NCBI GenBank assembly: GCA_946410085.1
Contig: CAMJZA010000007.1
Span: 1 to 64,000 of the forward strand
Direction: 5' to 3'
Length of the DNA: 64,000 nucleotides
DNA from: an uncultured Treponema sp.
GTDB lineage: Bacteria; Spirochaetota; Spirochaetia; Treponematales; Treponemataceae
The position numbers and the translations under genes are program-made. The notes under the pieces were generated by a model. It had not been told where the DNA came from. It saw only the letters and a list, made by a program, of their open reading frames with translations, and did not search any database. Shown in pieces: positions 37,634-48,170 of this stretch. Positions within the stretch are counted from its first letter, which is position 1; each line of letters opens with the position of its first letter.

Positions 37634-39394
37634 ATGAACAAGCTTAATCTGACGGGCTACGTGAGAAAGTACGCCCTATTCTACCTGATTGCCGTCATCT
37701 GCATGACGGCAGGGACCATGCTGGACCAGATCGCACCGATTATCATCCAGCACATCGTCGATGACGTTCTCGTCGCCCGCAAAATGGAGCTGCTGCATTT
37801 CCTCCTGCTCGGAATCCTGTCAATCGGTGTGGGCAGGTGCTTCTTCCAGTACGCCAAGGAATTCCTCTGTGACCTGGCGGGAAGCAAAATGGCCTCGGAA
37901 ATCAGGATAAACCTCTTCGGGAAAATCCAGAGCCTCTCCGCGAATTTCTTTGACGGCATCAACAGCGGCGAGCTGATGAGCCGCGTCAAGGACGACGTGG
38001 ACCGCATCTGGGACATAGCGGCCTTCATGGGCATCCTGATGGCAGAAGTGGTCATACGGACCGTGTCCACCCTCTATTTCATGATGCGCATACACTGGCA
38101 GCTCGCCCTTATTCCGGCGGCGGGTATGGTCATCGCGGGAGTCATCGCAATCCTGATGGAGCGCAAGCTGGACGGCCTGTACGGGGCGGTCGCCCAGGAA
38201 GGCTCGGAGATGAACAACGTTGCGGCGGAGAACCTTGCCGGGGTACGCACCGTCAAGGCCTTTGCCCGCGAGGGATTCGAGATTGCAAAGTTCCACAAGC
38301 ACAACCAGCAGTTCTACGAGCTGAACATAGACCTGAGCCGGGTCTTTGTAAAATACAACCCGATTATCCAGATGATAACGAGGCTGCTCGCGGTGGCCTC
38401 CCTGCTCCTGGGCGGCCTTGTCGTAATGAAGGGCAACCCGCTCCCCGGCGACAAGCAGATGAGCGTCGGGGAGCTGATAGCCTTCATCGTGTACGTGAAC
38501 GGCATGTTCTGGCCCATGGAGATGCTCGGCTGGCTGACCAACGGCTTTTCCAGCGCGAAGGCAAGCGTCAAGCGACTGAACAAGATTTATGCGGAGATGC
38601 CCGACATCACCGACAGGTCAGGGGGAAGCACGCTCGATGAGGAGCTTTCCGGCGCGCTCTTCTCCCAGCATGACCTGAACGGCGACATAGCGTTTGAGCA
38701 CGTGAGCTACAAAGAGATTCTCAAGGACGTGACCTTCTCCGTCAAGGCGGGGCAGACGCTCGGCATCATGGGGGCGACGGGCTCGGGCAAGACGACGATA
38801 ATCAACCTGCTCAAGCGCATGTACGACGTGACGGGCGGGAGCATCAGGCTGGACGGCATTGACATCCGCGAGCTGCCCCTGCCTGCCCTGCGCCGCGCCG
38901 TCTCCTGCGTCATGCAGGACATCTTCCTGTTCAGCGATACGATTGAGGGGAACGTGCGGCTCGGCGAGCGGGAGACGATTACCGTGCCGGAAGTCCGGTC
39001 AGCCCTCACGCAGTCGCACGCCGCGGAATTCGTGGACAAGATGGAAGAGAAGGAGCAGACCGTCATCGGCGAACGCGGCGTTGGCCTGAGCGGAGGGCAG
39101 AAGCAGCGGATTACGATAGCCCGTGCGCTTGCACGGAAGACGCCCGTACTCGTGCTGGACGACTCGACGTCCGCGCTCGACAGCGAGACGGAACAGGAAA
39201 TCCAGCAGGTGCTCGCAGGACTTTCCGGCATGACCAAGATCATCATCGCGCACCGGATCAGTGCAGTGCGCAAGGCAGACAAGATAATCGTCCTGGACAA
39301 GGGCCGTATCGCGGAGGAAGGAACCCACGAAGAGCTGCTTGCACGGGGCGGGCTGTATAAGGAAACCTATGACAGCCAGTATGGAGTGAATTAA
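37634..39394 (+). CDS. ABC exporter half-transporter with degenerate Walker B catalytic residue
   Basis: GATGSGKTT, LSGGQKQR, LVLDDSTSALD (Asp in place of Glu). Confidence 0.9.
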   Translation: MNKLNLTGYVRKYALFYLIAVICMTAGTMLDQIAPIIIQHIVDDVLVARKMELLHFLLLGILSIGVGRCFFQYAKEFLCDLAGSKMASEIRINLFGKIQSLSANFFDGINSGELMSRVKDDVDRIWDIAAFMGILMAEVVIRTVSTLYFMMRIHWQLALIPAAGMVIAGVIAILMERKLDGLYGAVAQEGSEMNNVAAENLAGVRTVKAFAREGFEIAKFHKHNQQFYELNIDLSRVFVKYNPIIQMITRLLAVASLLLGGLVVMKGNPLPGDKQMSVGELIAFIVYVNGMFWPMEMLGWLTNGFSSAKASVKRLNKIYAEMPDITDRSGGSTLDEELSGALFSQHDLNGDIAFEHVSYKEILKDVTFSVKAGQTLGIMGATGSGKTTIINLLKRMYDVTGGSIRLDGIDIRELPLPALRRAVSCVMQDIFLFSDTIEGNVRLGERETITVPEVRSALTQSHAAEFVDKMEEKEQTVIGERGVGLSGGQKQRITIARALARKTPVLVLDDSTSALDSETEQEIQQVLAGLSGMTKIIIAHRISAVRKADKIIVLDKGRIAEEGTHEELLARGGLYKETYDSQYGVN

Positions 39395-39398
39395 CGAT

Positions 39399-41162
39399 AT
39401 GAACAGTTACAAGATAGATGAGCAGCAGGTACAGAAGTCCAGCTTCGAAACCATGCCGCGTTTGTTCCGCTACCTGTTTAAATACAAGGGACGGATTGCC
39501 CTCGTACTCCTGATGATGGCCTTCGGGACGACGGTTGACCTGGTGAACCCGCTCCTGAACGAGCAGGCAGTTGACAGATACATAATCCCGGGGAATGTTC
39601 CGGGTCTCGTAAAAATCGTAATCATCGCCGCAGCGCTGAACACCCTCGCGGTGCTCGCAATGAAGATGCGCATGCTGCTGATGGCAAAGACGAGCAACAA
39701 GGTCATTCAGGAACTGCGGCAGGAGCTCTACGACCACATACAGGGCCTGGACCTCGCCTTCTTTGACTCCCGACCGTCGGGCAAGATCCTCGCGCGGATT
39801 ATCGGCGACACGAACTCGCTCAAGGACATCATCGAGAACGCGGTGACGACGCTCATTCCGAACCTCGTCACGGTCATCGCCGTCGTCGTGATAATGCTCG
39901 TGAAGAACTGGAAGCTCGCGCTCGCCGCCCTGTGCACCCTGCCCTTCCTCATCGTCGGAGTCTTTTTGATTTCGGTCATGGCGGAAAAGCACTGGAAGGC
40001 CAAGCGGCAGAAGTCGTCCAACATGAACGCGTTCATAAACGAGGATCTGTCCGGCATCAAGATAATCCAGAGCTTCCGTGCGGAAAAGGAGACGGACACA
40101 ACCTTCCGCCAGCTGGTCTGGGACGACCGCAGGGAATTCATCCGGGCCGTCCGCTGGTGCGATGCGTTCGGCTCCTGGATCGACCTGTGCTGGAGCATCG
40201 GCACGATGATGCTCTATCTGGTGGGCATAAAGCTGCTCGGAATCGAGGGCGTTTCCATCGGAACCTACATCGCGTTCGGGACTTACGTCGGCATGTTCTG
40301 GCAGCCGATCATGAACCTGAGCAATTTCTACAATCAGTTCGTCAATGCGGCGAGCGGTGCGGAGCGGATTTTCGAGATAATCGACACGGAGGCACAGGTT
40401 ACGGACAAGGCGGAAGCCGGTCCTCTGCCGCCGATTCAGGGTAAGGTCGAATTCAGGAACGTGAGCTTCGGTTACAAGGACGGCGTGGACGTGCTCAAGG
40501 ACGTCAGCTTCTCCGTCGCACAGGGGGAGACGATCGCCCTGGTCGGCCCCACCGGGGCAGGCAAGTCAACGGTCGTCAACCTCGTGAGCCGCTTCTACGA
40601 CATACAGGGCGGGGCCATCCTGATAGACGGCAAGGACATCCGCGACGTGAAGCTTGAGAGCCTGCGCACGCAGATGGGGATCATGACGCAGGACAACTAC
40701 ATCTTCAGCGGCACGATCCGCGAGAACATCCGCTACGGCAAGCTCGACGCGACGGAAGAGGAGATGCTCGCAGCAAGCAGGGCGGTCCATGCGGATGACT
40801 TCATCCGCGGGCTGCCGGACGGCTACGACACCAAGCTGACGGCACGCGGAGGGGAGCTTTCAGGCGGGCAGCGGCAGCTCGTCGCGTTCGCCCGCACGAT
40901 GCTGTCCGACCCGCGCATCCTGATTCTGGACGAGGCGACGAGCAGCATTGACACCAAGACGGAGCTTTTGGTTCAGGCGGGAATCGCGAGCATGCTGAAA
41001 GGCAGGACAAGCTTCGTGATTGCGCACCGGCTTTCCACGATTCAGAATGCGGACCGCATTTTCGTCATCGACAAGGGGGGTATCGTAGAAAGCGGCAGCC
41101 CCGCCGAGATGATGGCTAAGAAGGGCGCCTACTACGCACTCAGGCAGGCCCAGTTCGCGTAA
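39399..41162 (+). CDS. ABC exporter half-transporter, canonical ATPase site
   Basis: GPTGAGKST, LSGGQRQ, LILDEATSSID. Confidence 0.92.
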   Translation: MNSYKIDEQQVQKSSFETMPRLFRYLFKYKGRIALVLLMMAFGTTVDLVNPLLNEQAVDRYIIPGNVPGLVKIVIIAAALNTLAVLAMKMRMLLMAKTSNKVIQELRQELYDHIQGLDLAFFDSRPSGKILARIIGDTNSLKDIIENAVTTLIPNLVTVIAVVVIMLVKNWKLALAALCTLPFLIVGVFLISVMAEKHWKAKRQKSSNMNAFINEDLSGIKIIQSFRAEKETDTTFRQLVWDDRREFIRAVRWCDAFGSWIDLCWSIGTMMLYLVGIKLLGIEGVSIGTYIAFGTYVGMFWQPIMNLSNFYNQFVNAASGAERIFEIIDTEAQVTDKAEAGPLPPIQGKVEFRNVSFGYKDGVDVLKDVSFSVAQGETIALVGPTGAGKSTVVNLVSRFYDIQGGAILIDGKDIRDVKLESLRTQMGIMTQDNYIFSGTIRENIRYGKLDATEEEMLAASRAVHADDFIRGLPDGYDTKLTARGGELSGGQRQLVAFARTMLSDPRILILDEATSSIDTKTELLVQAGIASMLKGRTSFVIAHRLSTIQNADRIFVIDKGGIVESGSPAEMMAKKGAYYALRQAQFA

Positions 41163-41183
41163 GGACACGATACAAAAAAGATG

Positions 41184-41212
41184 GCCCACCCGCAACCGGG
41201 TGGGCCGTTTTC
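41184..41212 (+). terminator. Terminator of ABC exporter operon
   Basis: GGCCCACCCG-CAAC-CGGGTGGGCC-GTTTT. Confidence 0.85.
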
Positions 41213-41251
41213 TTGCGTCAGAAACTCCATTGCAAACAGCTTGGGACTCCC

Positions 41252-42541
41252 CTACTCCGCCCAGGCCTTGGCGAGCTGAATGAGGACCTCGGTCGCACGG
41301 ATCATCTGCCTCAGGCTGGCCCACTCGTAGCGCGAGTGGTAGCTGTGGCCGCCGGTAAAGATATTGGGCGTGGGTATGCCCATCTCGGTCAGGCGGGACC
41401 CGTCCGTTCCGCCGCGGATCGGCTTAAAGACCGGCTCCAGTCCCGCCGCCCGGTAAGCCCGTACGAGTTTTTCCGTCACTTCGGGCTGTTTGTCAAGCCC
41501 GGCCTTCATGTTCAGGTACTGCTGGGTATGTTCCACCTTGGCCTTACCGCCGAAGACGAGGGCGGTCGTTGCCGCAAGCTGGTCGACGATTTTCTTCCGC
41601 CGCTCCATCCCGTCCATCGTGAAATCCCGCAGGAGCAGGGAAACGTCCGCAGTCTCAATGCCGCCTGAAATCTCCATCGGAGCAAAGAAGCCCTGGTAGC
41701 CGTCCGTCGTTTCGGGCAGCTCGCCGTGGGGCAGGTTCGAAACGAACGAAGCCGCCATCTCAATGGCATTCACCATGTCGGGGCGGGCGTCGCCGGTATG
41801 CTTTGACCTGCCGGTAAAATGCACGTCGCTCTTGAAGGCGTTGAAGCATTCCACCTCAAGCTCGCCCTCATGCCCGCCGTCTACGGTGTAGCACTGCCTG
41901 CTCTGCAAAAGCTGGCGCGGAACCCTGTCCATGCCGTGCCCGGTCTCCTCGTCGGGCGAGAACAACACTTCAATGACACCGTGCTTTACATCCGGGTGCT
42001 TCACCAAAAATTCGACGGCGGTCATGATTTCGGCGACGCCCGCCTTGTCGTCCGCCCCGAGCAGGGTGGACCCGTCGCTTGAGATTATCGTGTCGCCGAA
42101 CTGCCCGGCCCCGGCAAGATACCTGTCCGCCTCCGGGTCAAGCGTGATTCCGGCGGGCAGTGCAATGGGACCGCCCCGGTAGTTCTCGTGGACAAGGGGC
42201 TTCACGTCCTTTCCGCTCACTTCGTCTACCGTGTCTATGTGCGCCATCAGGCAGATGGCGGGGACTTTCTCACAGCCTGCGCTCGCAGGCAGCCGCGCGT
42301 AGCTATAACAGTTTGCATCGGTCTGGACGGCCTCAAGCCCCAGCTGCTCCAGTTCCGCTTTTAGAAGCTGAGCCATATCGCGCTCACGCTCTGCGCTCGG
42401 CATAACACCCGCATCCGCCTGAGCACTGTCGCTCTCGCTCCAGATTCTGACATATCGTAAAAAGCGTTCTTTCAGGCCCGCCGCATAGGAGGTAGAAAGA
42501 ACGTCAGCCGTCAAGTTGCATACAGAAAAATCACCGTTCAT
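41252..42541 (-). CDS. pepT: Peptidase T
   Basis: LMAHIDTVDEVSG, LLGADDKAGVAEIMTAVEF, SPDEETGHGMD, RGGTDGSRLTEMGIPTPNIFTGGHSYHSRYEW. Confidence 0.92.
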   Translation of the reverse strand: MNGDFSVCNLTADVLSTSYAAGLKERFLRYVRIWSESDSAQADAGVMPSAERERDMAQLLKAELEQLGLEAVQTDANCYSYARLPASAGCEKVPAICLMAHIDTVDEVSGKDVKPLVHENYRGGPIALPAGITLDPEADRYLAGAGQFGDTIISSDGSTLLGADDKAGVAEIMTAVEFLVKHPDVKHGVIEVLFSPDEETGHGMDRVPRQLLQSRQCYTVDGGHEGELEVECFNAFKSDVHFTGRSKHTGDARPDMVNAIEMAASFVSNLPHGELPETTDGYQGFFAPMEISGGIETADVSLLLRDFTMDGMERRKKIVDQLAATTALVFGGKAKVEHTQQYLNMKAGLDKQPEVTEKLVRAYRAAGLEPVFKPIRGGTDGSRLTEMGIPTPNIFTGGHSYHSRYEWASLRQMIRATEVLIQLAKAWAE

Positions 42542-42810
42542 GCGGACAGGATAGCGCATTTCCGACCGAAGGGCAACAAGCGCACGGCCGGACTGCGAAG
42601 GCAGGACGGGACTGCCGTTAACCTGACTGCCCGCAGCAGCGATTTGACTTTTTGGGGAAAATGCAGTATATTCCCTGCCTGCTGCGGGGATACAGAACAG
42701 GAGTTCTTTCCCGCATGCTGCTGCATTTACGGCAACAACGCTTTCCCCTATCTGGATGCACAGTCCTTCCTAATTAGATTTCACGACCATCCCAGCTGGA
42801 TTAGAATTCG

Positions 42811-42826
42811 CACTCTAGCTAGAGTG
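42811..42826. repeat. Perfect 16-bp palindrome at one end of the 23-bp array
   Basis: CACTCTAGCTAGAGTG. Confidence 0.9.
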
Positions 42827-42830
42827 TACA

Positions 42831-42963
42831 CCCACACATGGGCTGTCGCATAACCCTCACATGGACTGTCGCGTGACCCACACATGGACTGTTGCGTGAC
42901 CCACACATGGACTGTTGCGTGACCCGCATACGGGCTGTCGCGTGACCGACATACGGGCTGCAG
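42831..42963. repeat. 23-bp direct tandem repeat array, about 6 copies
   Basis: Unit ACACATGGACTGTTGCGTGACCC, CTG core spaced exactly 23 bp. Confidence 0.9.
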
Positions 42964-43115
42964 CCTGTCCGCCCCAGCCTCTGGCGGCATCTAAAAGTCC
43001 CTATTGTACCATTTTACGATATCTGCTAGAATACAGGCAGTGTCCGGGCCCTGTGCCCGGTATTTCATTTCGGCCTTCCCGGCACAAGCGCCGGGGGCAG
43101 ACACGAGGATGCACT

Positions 43116-44477
43116 ATGATTTTTTCACCGGTCGAGATTCAGGAAACGGTCAACATGTTCATGCGGCAGAAGCTGGACATCCGCTGCATTACGATGGGCA
43201 TCTCACTCCTTGACTGTGCCTGCGAGGACGAGAAGCGGGCCTGCTCCAGGATATACGACAAGGTCATGAAGTACGCCGGAAAGCTCGTGCAGACCGGTCA
43301 GGACATAGAAAAGGAATACGGCGTTCCCATCATCAACAAGCGCATTTCCGTCACGCCGATTGCCCTTGTCGCCGGGGCATCCGGTGCGAAGTCCTACGTC
43401 GAATACTGCAAGACGCTCGACAGGTGTGCCCGGGAGCTGGGCGTCAACTTCATCGGCGGCTTTTCCGCCCTCGTGCAGAAGGGAATCACCCCCGCCGACC
43501 GGATTCTCATTGACTCGATTCCCGAAGCCCTGTCTTCGACCGAGTGCGTCTGTGCATCAGTCAACGTCGGTACGACCAAGAACGGCATCAACATGGATGC
43601 CGTCAAGCTGATGGGCGAGACGATAAAGAAAACCGCGGAAGCTTCCGCCTCCTGTCCTGTCAACGCCTGCTCAAAGCTCGTCGTGTTTACCAACGCCCCG
43701 GAGGACAACCCCTTCATGGCAGGTGCCTTCCACGGACCGGGAGAGGGAGATGCGGTCATAAACGTCGGCGTCTCGGGCCCTGGCGTCATCCTTGCCGCTG
43801 CCCGCGAGTTCAAGGGCAAGCCGATCAACGAACTTGCCGACGGTATAAAGAAGATAGCCTTCAAGATAACCCGCATGGGGCAGCTGGTCGGCGCAGAGGC
43901 AGCCAGACGCTTGGGCGTCGGCTTCGGCATTCTGGACCTCTCGCTCGCCCCCACCCCGGCAGTCGGGGACTCCGTTGCCCGCATTCTTGAAGAAATCGGC
44001 CTTGAAGGTGCCGGTGCCCCCGGCACGACGGCTGCCCTTGCCATGCTGACCGATATGGTAAAGAAAGGCGGCGTCATGGCGAGCACGAATGTCGGCGGCC
44101 TGTCGGGAGCCTTTATCCCGGTCAGCGAGGACGAGGGCATGATAAACGCCGTCAAGCAGCATTCGATTACGCTGGAAAAACTGGAGGCAATGACCTGCGT
44201 CTGCTCGGTCGGCCTCGACATGATAGCAATTCCCGGCGATACGAGCGCGGCGACAATCAGCGGCATCATGGCGGATGAAATGGCAATCGGCATGGTCAAC
44301 AACAAGACCACCGCCGTCCGCCTCATACCAGCCCCGGGCAAGAAGGCCGGCGACTGGGTTGAATTCGGAGGCCTGCTCGGCGGCTGTCCCGTCATGGACG
44401 TGAACCGCTTCAGCTGCGCCGACTTCATCAACCGCGGCGGCCGCATTCCCGCCCCGATCCACTCGTTCAGGAATTAA
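43116..44477 (+). CDS. PFL family protein (DUF711)
   Basis: [62 protein letters not shown]. Confidence 0.92.
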   Translation: MIFSPVEIQETVNMFMRQKLDIRCITMGISLLDCACEDEKRACSRIYDKVMKYAGKLVQTGQDIEKEYGVPIINKRISVTPIALVAGASGAKSYVEYCKTLDRCARELGVNFIGGFSALVQKGITPADRILIDSIPEALSSTECVCASVNVGTTKNGINMDAVKLMGETIKKTAEASASCPVNACSKLVVFTNAPEDNPFMAGAFHGPGEGDAVINVGVSGPGVILAAAREFKGKPINELADGIKKIAFKITRMGQLVGAEAARRLGVGFGILDLSLAPTPAVGDSVARILEEIGLEGAGAPGTTAALAMLTDMVKKGGVMASTNVGGLSGAFIPVSEDEGMINAVKQHSITLEKLEAMTCVCSVGLDMIAIPGDTSAATISGIMADEMAIGMVNNKTTAVRLIPAPGKKAGDWVEFGGLLGGCPVMDVNRFSCADFINRGGRIPAPIHSFRN

Positions 44478-44575
44478 GGGGATCTCACCGGCAGCACAGA
44501 CTGCCGGTCCAATCCATCGACATTTTCCCCTTCCCGCCTATCCGGAAAGATTCACTATTGATGAGGAGCTGTAGC

Positions 44576-46444
44576 ATGACTGAATTGGACACCAAAACCG
44601 AAATCGAAATCACGGGAAAACATTTTTTTCTGTACATCAACATTTTCCTGCTTCCTGTTTTTGTCAGCTGGATTACTTTTGTCTGGCTGCGTATTTTTGA
44701 CCTTAAGGAAACCCTGATCGGCTTTACTTCCCCGGTTGCGGTCATCGGCATCTCAATGATCTATGCCTTCGTTTTGTTCTGGTGGTTCTCGCAGACAAAG
44801 CGGCTCAAGTCATATAACCCGAAGGATCCTGATTCAGTTGCTGCGGTAAATAAAACGTACAAGCGGTTTCAGACCGTAACGCTGGGGACAGGAATTTTAA
44901 ATGCATTCTTTTCTGCCCTTATCGTCCAGGGGGCCTTTGCGCAGAAGCAGGTATTCGTCGATGCCGCTCCGCTGTACACGGCCTGTTTCGGCAACGTCTT
45001 TCTGATTGCCCAGGCCTTCTACAGTCTGTTCGTGCAGAACCTGGAGCGCTCCCTCAAGGTCGTCCCCTTCAGCCGGGAATTCAAGACCATGTCGCTCATT
45101 ATCCGCTCAATCTTCATAAGCACCTTTGGTGCAGTCGGCTTCATTCTGGTTACGATAACCCCAGTCCTGTCAACGGCCCTCAAAGATGTTCCGAACAAAG
45201 TGCTGGTATGGAAGTATATTTTCCCGGAGGGTATTTTCGGCGGTGTTTTCATCGTCATCACCGGTCTCCTGCAGATGATATCCATAAACGCAAAAATAAA
45301 GGAAGTCCAGTCCTTTACGCAGAAGGTCGCCGAAAAGGATTACACCGGCGAGAGCCTTCCGGTCACGACGCGGAATGAACTTGGCCTTCTGATAAATGAC
45401 TTGAATGCATTCAAGGATGAAACGCATGCGCTGCTTGCCGACATTGAGAAGTCCGTCGAGATTTCCCTTGACACGGCGGAAAACGTGAATGCAAGCATGA
45501 CCGCAACTTCAAAATCAATCGAAGAAATCATCGAGAACATCAACACGGTAAAGGAGCGCGTGGGAGATCAGTCCGAAAGCGTTTCCAAAAGCGACGGGAT
45601 AATCCGGAACATGATTTCAAAAATCAGTGAGCTTGGAGAAAACGTAAAGCTGCAGGTAGACAGCGTTTCCAACTCTTCAAGTGCGGTCGAACAGATGGTC
45701 TCGAACATCCGGTCGGTAACCCAGATCCTTGAGGGGAATTCAAAGACGGTAGCTACGCTCGGCTCAGAATCCGAGGAAGGACGGAAGTGCATCAACGAGT
45801 CCGCGCAGCTTGCGGCGACAATCCTTGAAAAGTCTGCCGGCCTTGTGGAAGCTTCTGCCGTTGTCCAGAGCATTGCAAGCCAGACGAACCTCCTTGCCAT
45901 GAACGCCGCAATCGAAGCGGCCCATGCAGGCGAGGCAGGAAAAGGATTCGCCGTCGTTGCGGACGAGATACGAAAGCTTGCAGAACAGTCAAACACGCAG
46001 GGAAAGAACATCGGCAGCCAGCTCAGCGAGCTGCAGGACATCATTGAACGCGTTTCCGAAAATACCAAGGCCGTGCAGAATCAGTTTGAGGTCATTTTTG
46101 ACCTGACCAACAAAGTTCAGAAGCAGGAAGAGGTCATCAGGAACGCCATGGATGAGCAGAACGAAGGAAACGTCCAGGTCCTGCAGTCCATCTCCGAAAT
46201 CAAATCCTCGGCGGACATCGTCCGGGAAAACACCTCCGTGCTTTTGGACGGCGGCAAGCAGATCGGCGATGAGATGAAAACACTGGAGAACGTAACCCAC
46301 GAAATCACCGGTTCAATGAACAAAATGGCTCTGGATTCCGGAAAGATAACACAGACCGTCGAAACCTGCCATAAGCTCAGCAACGAGAACCAAAGCAACC
46401 TTGAGGCGCTGAACAAGAACGTCGGCATGTTCAAGATACAGTGA
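44576..46444 (+). CDS. Methyl-accepting chemotaxis protein
   Basis: TM segments then [43 protein letters not shown]-type hairpin. Confidence 0.95.
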   Translation: MTELDTKTEIEITGKHFFLYINIFLLPVFVSWITFVWLRIFDLKETLIGFTSPVAVIGISMIYAFVLFWWFSQTKRLKSYNPKDPDSVAAVNKTYKRFQTVTLGTGILNAFFSALIVQGAFAQKQVFVDAAPLYTACFGNVFLIAQAFYSLFVQNLERSLKVVPFSREFKTMSLIIRSIFISTFGAVGFILVTITPVLSTALKDVPNKVLVWKYIFPEGIFGGVFIVITGLLQMISINAKIKEVQSFTQKVAEKDYTGESLPVTTRNELGLLINDLNAFKDETHALLADIEKSVEISLDTAENVNASMTATSKSIEEIIENINTVKERVGDQSESVSKSDGIIRNMISKISELGENVKLQVDSVSNSSSAVEQMVSNIRSVTQILEGNSKTVATLGSESEEGRKCINESAQLAATILEKSAGLVEASAVVQSIASQTNLLAMNAAIEAAHAGEAGKGFAVVADEIRKLAEQSNTQGKNIGSQLSELQDIIERVSENTKAVQNQFEVIFDLTNKVQKQEEVIRNAMDEQNEGNVQVLQSISEIKSSADIVRENTSVLLDGGKQIGDEMKTLENVTHEITGSMNKMALDSGKITQTVETCHKLSNENQSNLEALNKNVGMFKIQ

Positions 46445-46535
46445 CCGGGCAATGCTCCGGTTCGTAGCCACGGGCGCTGCCCGGGCCTTGCTTGAACGCT
46501 GCCCGGGTGTTGCCGGGTTGTTAAAACGGTTTCCC

Positions 46536-46564
46536 TTGACAAATCCCGGGGAAGCCGCTATATT
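46536..46564 (+). promoter_or_regulatory. Near-consensus sigma-70 promoter
   Basis: TTGACA-17 nt-TATATT. Confidence 0.75.
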
Positions 46565-46610
46565 CATCTTGTTCCGTATGGAACGCACTTTTTTCTTGAG
46601 GAGGCCAGTC

Positions 46611-46673
46611 ATGAAAACCACGATTCATTTCCTTGCGACAGAAAGGGGACTGGCCGGTTCCTCGGGTAACTGA
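46611..46673 (+). CDS. Short ORF candidate MKTTIHFLATERGLAGSSGN upstream of rtcB
   Basis: GAGGAGG Shine-Dalgarno before ATG, promoter upstream. Confidence 0.45.
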   Translation: MKTTIHFLATERGLAGSSGN

Positions 46674-46828
46674 CAGGCTGAAAGCAGCTCAGCAGCTTTT
46701 TCACTCCGAACAAACCAGCAGTTCCCCTTCTTCTCAATCTTTTTTCGCATGTGGTGTGCGGGTAGCGGTATTGTTCGCGCACGCGTACCATGAGTCATTT
46801 TATTTTTCTCTTAAGGACACCGATTTTT

Positions 46829-47986
46829 ATGAACGAGATGACTGTTGCCGGGAAATACGGCTCGGCAAAATTATTCACGGTTGGAGGAGACGAGGCCGTT
46901 GACGGCTACGCGCTCCACCAGATACAGAATCTCTGTGACGACCTTTCGTCGCGGGGAAGCAGAATACGGATCATGCCTGACGTACACCCGGGCAAGGTGT
47001 GCGTCATAGGCCTGAGCATGACGGTAGGGGCGCGGGTCATCCCGGAAATCGTCGGGATTGACATCGGCTGCGGCATGACAGTGGCAAAGGTCAGGGGCGT
47101 GCGCCCCGAATACCAGAAGCTTGACAGCGTTATCCGCGAGCACGTCCCGTCAGGATTCGGCAGGCGAAAGGAAATTCACCGGCTTGCGACGGGCTTTGAC
47201 ATGACACGCCTACGCTGCTGGAGCCACCTGTGCAGGAATGCGGACGGCACGGCACATGCCCTGCTCGGTGCAGGAACGCTCGGCGGCGGAAACCATTTCA
47301 TCGAGCTGGACCGTGGCGAAGACAAGGACACCTATCTCGTCATTCATTCCGGCTCACGGCACCTTGGCTGCGAGGTCTCGGACTGGTACCTCAAGCAGGG
47401 GCATCAGCATCTGAAAGAGCGCGGGGAGGACATACCCTTCGAGTTGACATACCTTGACGGGGAATTGATGACCGACTACATCCACGACCTGCAAATCGTA
47501 CAGGAGTTTGCCTCTCTGAACCGGCACATCATCGTGCAGGAAATCGTCAGGGGCATGAAGTGGAAGCTCGATGACGAATGGGAATGCAGTCACAACTACA
47601 TCGACAGCCGGAACGGAGAAGTCCCGCTGCTTCGAAAAGGAGCGATTTCCGCGCGGAAAGGTGAACGGGTGATAATCCCTGCAAACATGCGGGACGGCGT
47701 GATTCTCGGAAAAGGTTTGGGTAACGAGGACTGGAACTGCTCCGCGCCCCACGGGTCTGGCCGCATCATCAGGAGAAGCGATGTCGCAAAGACGCATACC
47801 GTCTCCGAGTTCAAGAGCAGCATGAAGGGCATCTATTCTTCCTGCATCGGGAAGGAGACACTGGACGAAGCCCCCTTCGCCTACCGTCCGCTCGATGAGA
47901 TTGCGGAGGCCATCAGTCCCACAGTCTCTGTAGAGCAGATTCTCCGTCCGCTCTACAGCTATAAGGCAGGAGGTGAAGTGGAGTAA
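46829..47986 (+). CDS. rtcB: RNA-splicing ligase RtcB
   Basis: MPDVHPGKVCVIGLSMT, GIDIGCGM, LGGGNHFIELD, IHSGSRHLG, ENDxHNY-like SHNYID. Confidence 0.92.
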   Translation: MNEMTVAGKYGSAKLFTVGGDEAVDGYALHQIQNLCDDLSSRGSRIRIMPDVHPGKVCVIGLSMTVGARVIPEIVGIDIGCGMTVAKVRGVRPEYQKLDSVIREHVPSGFGRRKEIHRLATGFDMTRLRCWSHLCRNADGTAHALLGAGTLGGGNHFIELDRGEDKDTYLVIHSGSRHLGCEVSDWYLKQGHQHLKERGEDIPFELTYLDGELMTDYIHDLQIVQEFASLNRHIIVQEIVRGMKWKLDDEWECSHNYIDSRNGEVPLLRKGAISARKGERVIIPANMRDGVILGKGLGNEDWNCSAPHGSGRIIRRSDVAKTHTVSEFKSSMKGIYSSCIGKETLDEAPFAYRPLDEIAEAISPTVSVEQILRPLYSYKAGGEVE

Positions 47987-48090
47987 AACAGCCTGCCGCT
48001 GCGACGAAAGCACCGTGTCAGCACCAGCACGGCACGGTGTCCAATAGCGAGGCAAGACGGTGTGGCAGCGCTGAACGGAAAAATCAGCTC

Positions 48091-48139
48091 TTGACAGCAG
48101 ACAGGTAATGTGTTACATTATAAATGTGTAATACATTAC
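48091..48139 (+). promoter_or_regulatory. Promoter with overlapping 35-bp inverted repeat, putative MarR operator
   Basis: TTGACA then GTAATGTGTTACATTATAAATGTGTAATACATTAC. Confidence 0.7.
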
Positions 48140-48170
48140 TTGTTTTATATATTAGTCCGGAGCACCGCAG

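Noticed and set aside
42781-42990. 69 aa minus-strand ORF over the 23-bp array
   Set aside because: Same stop-free repeat artefact; unit length not divisible by three
44484-44512. ACCGGCAG-CACAGA-CTGCCGGT hairpin after DUF711 gene as a riboswitch
   Set aside because: Simple hairpin with no T run or conserved aptamer features; insufficient support
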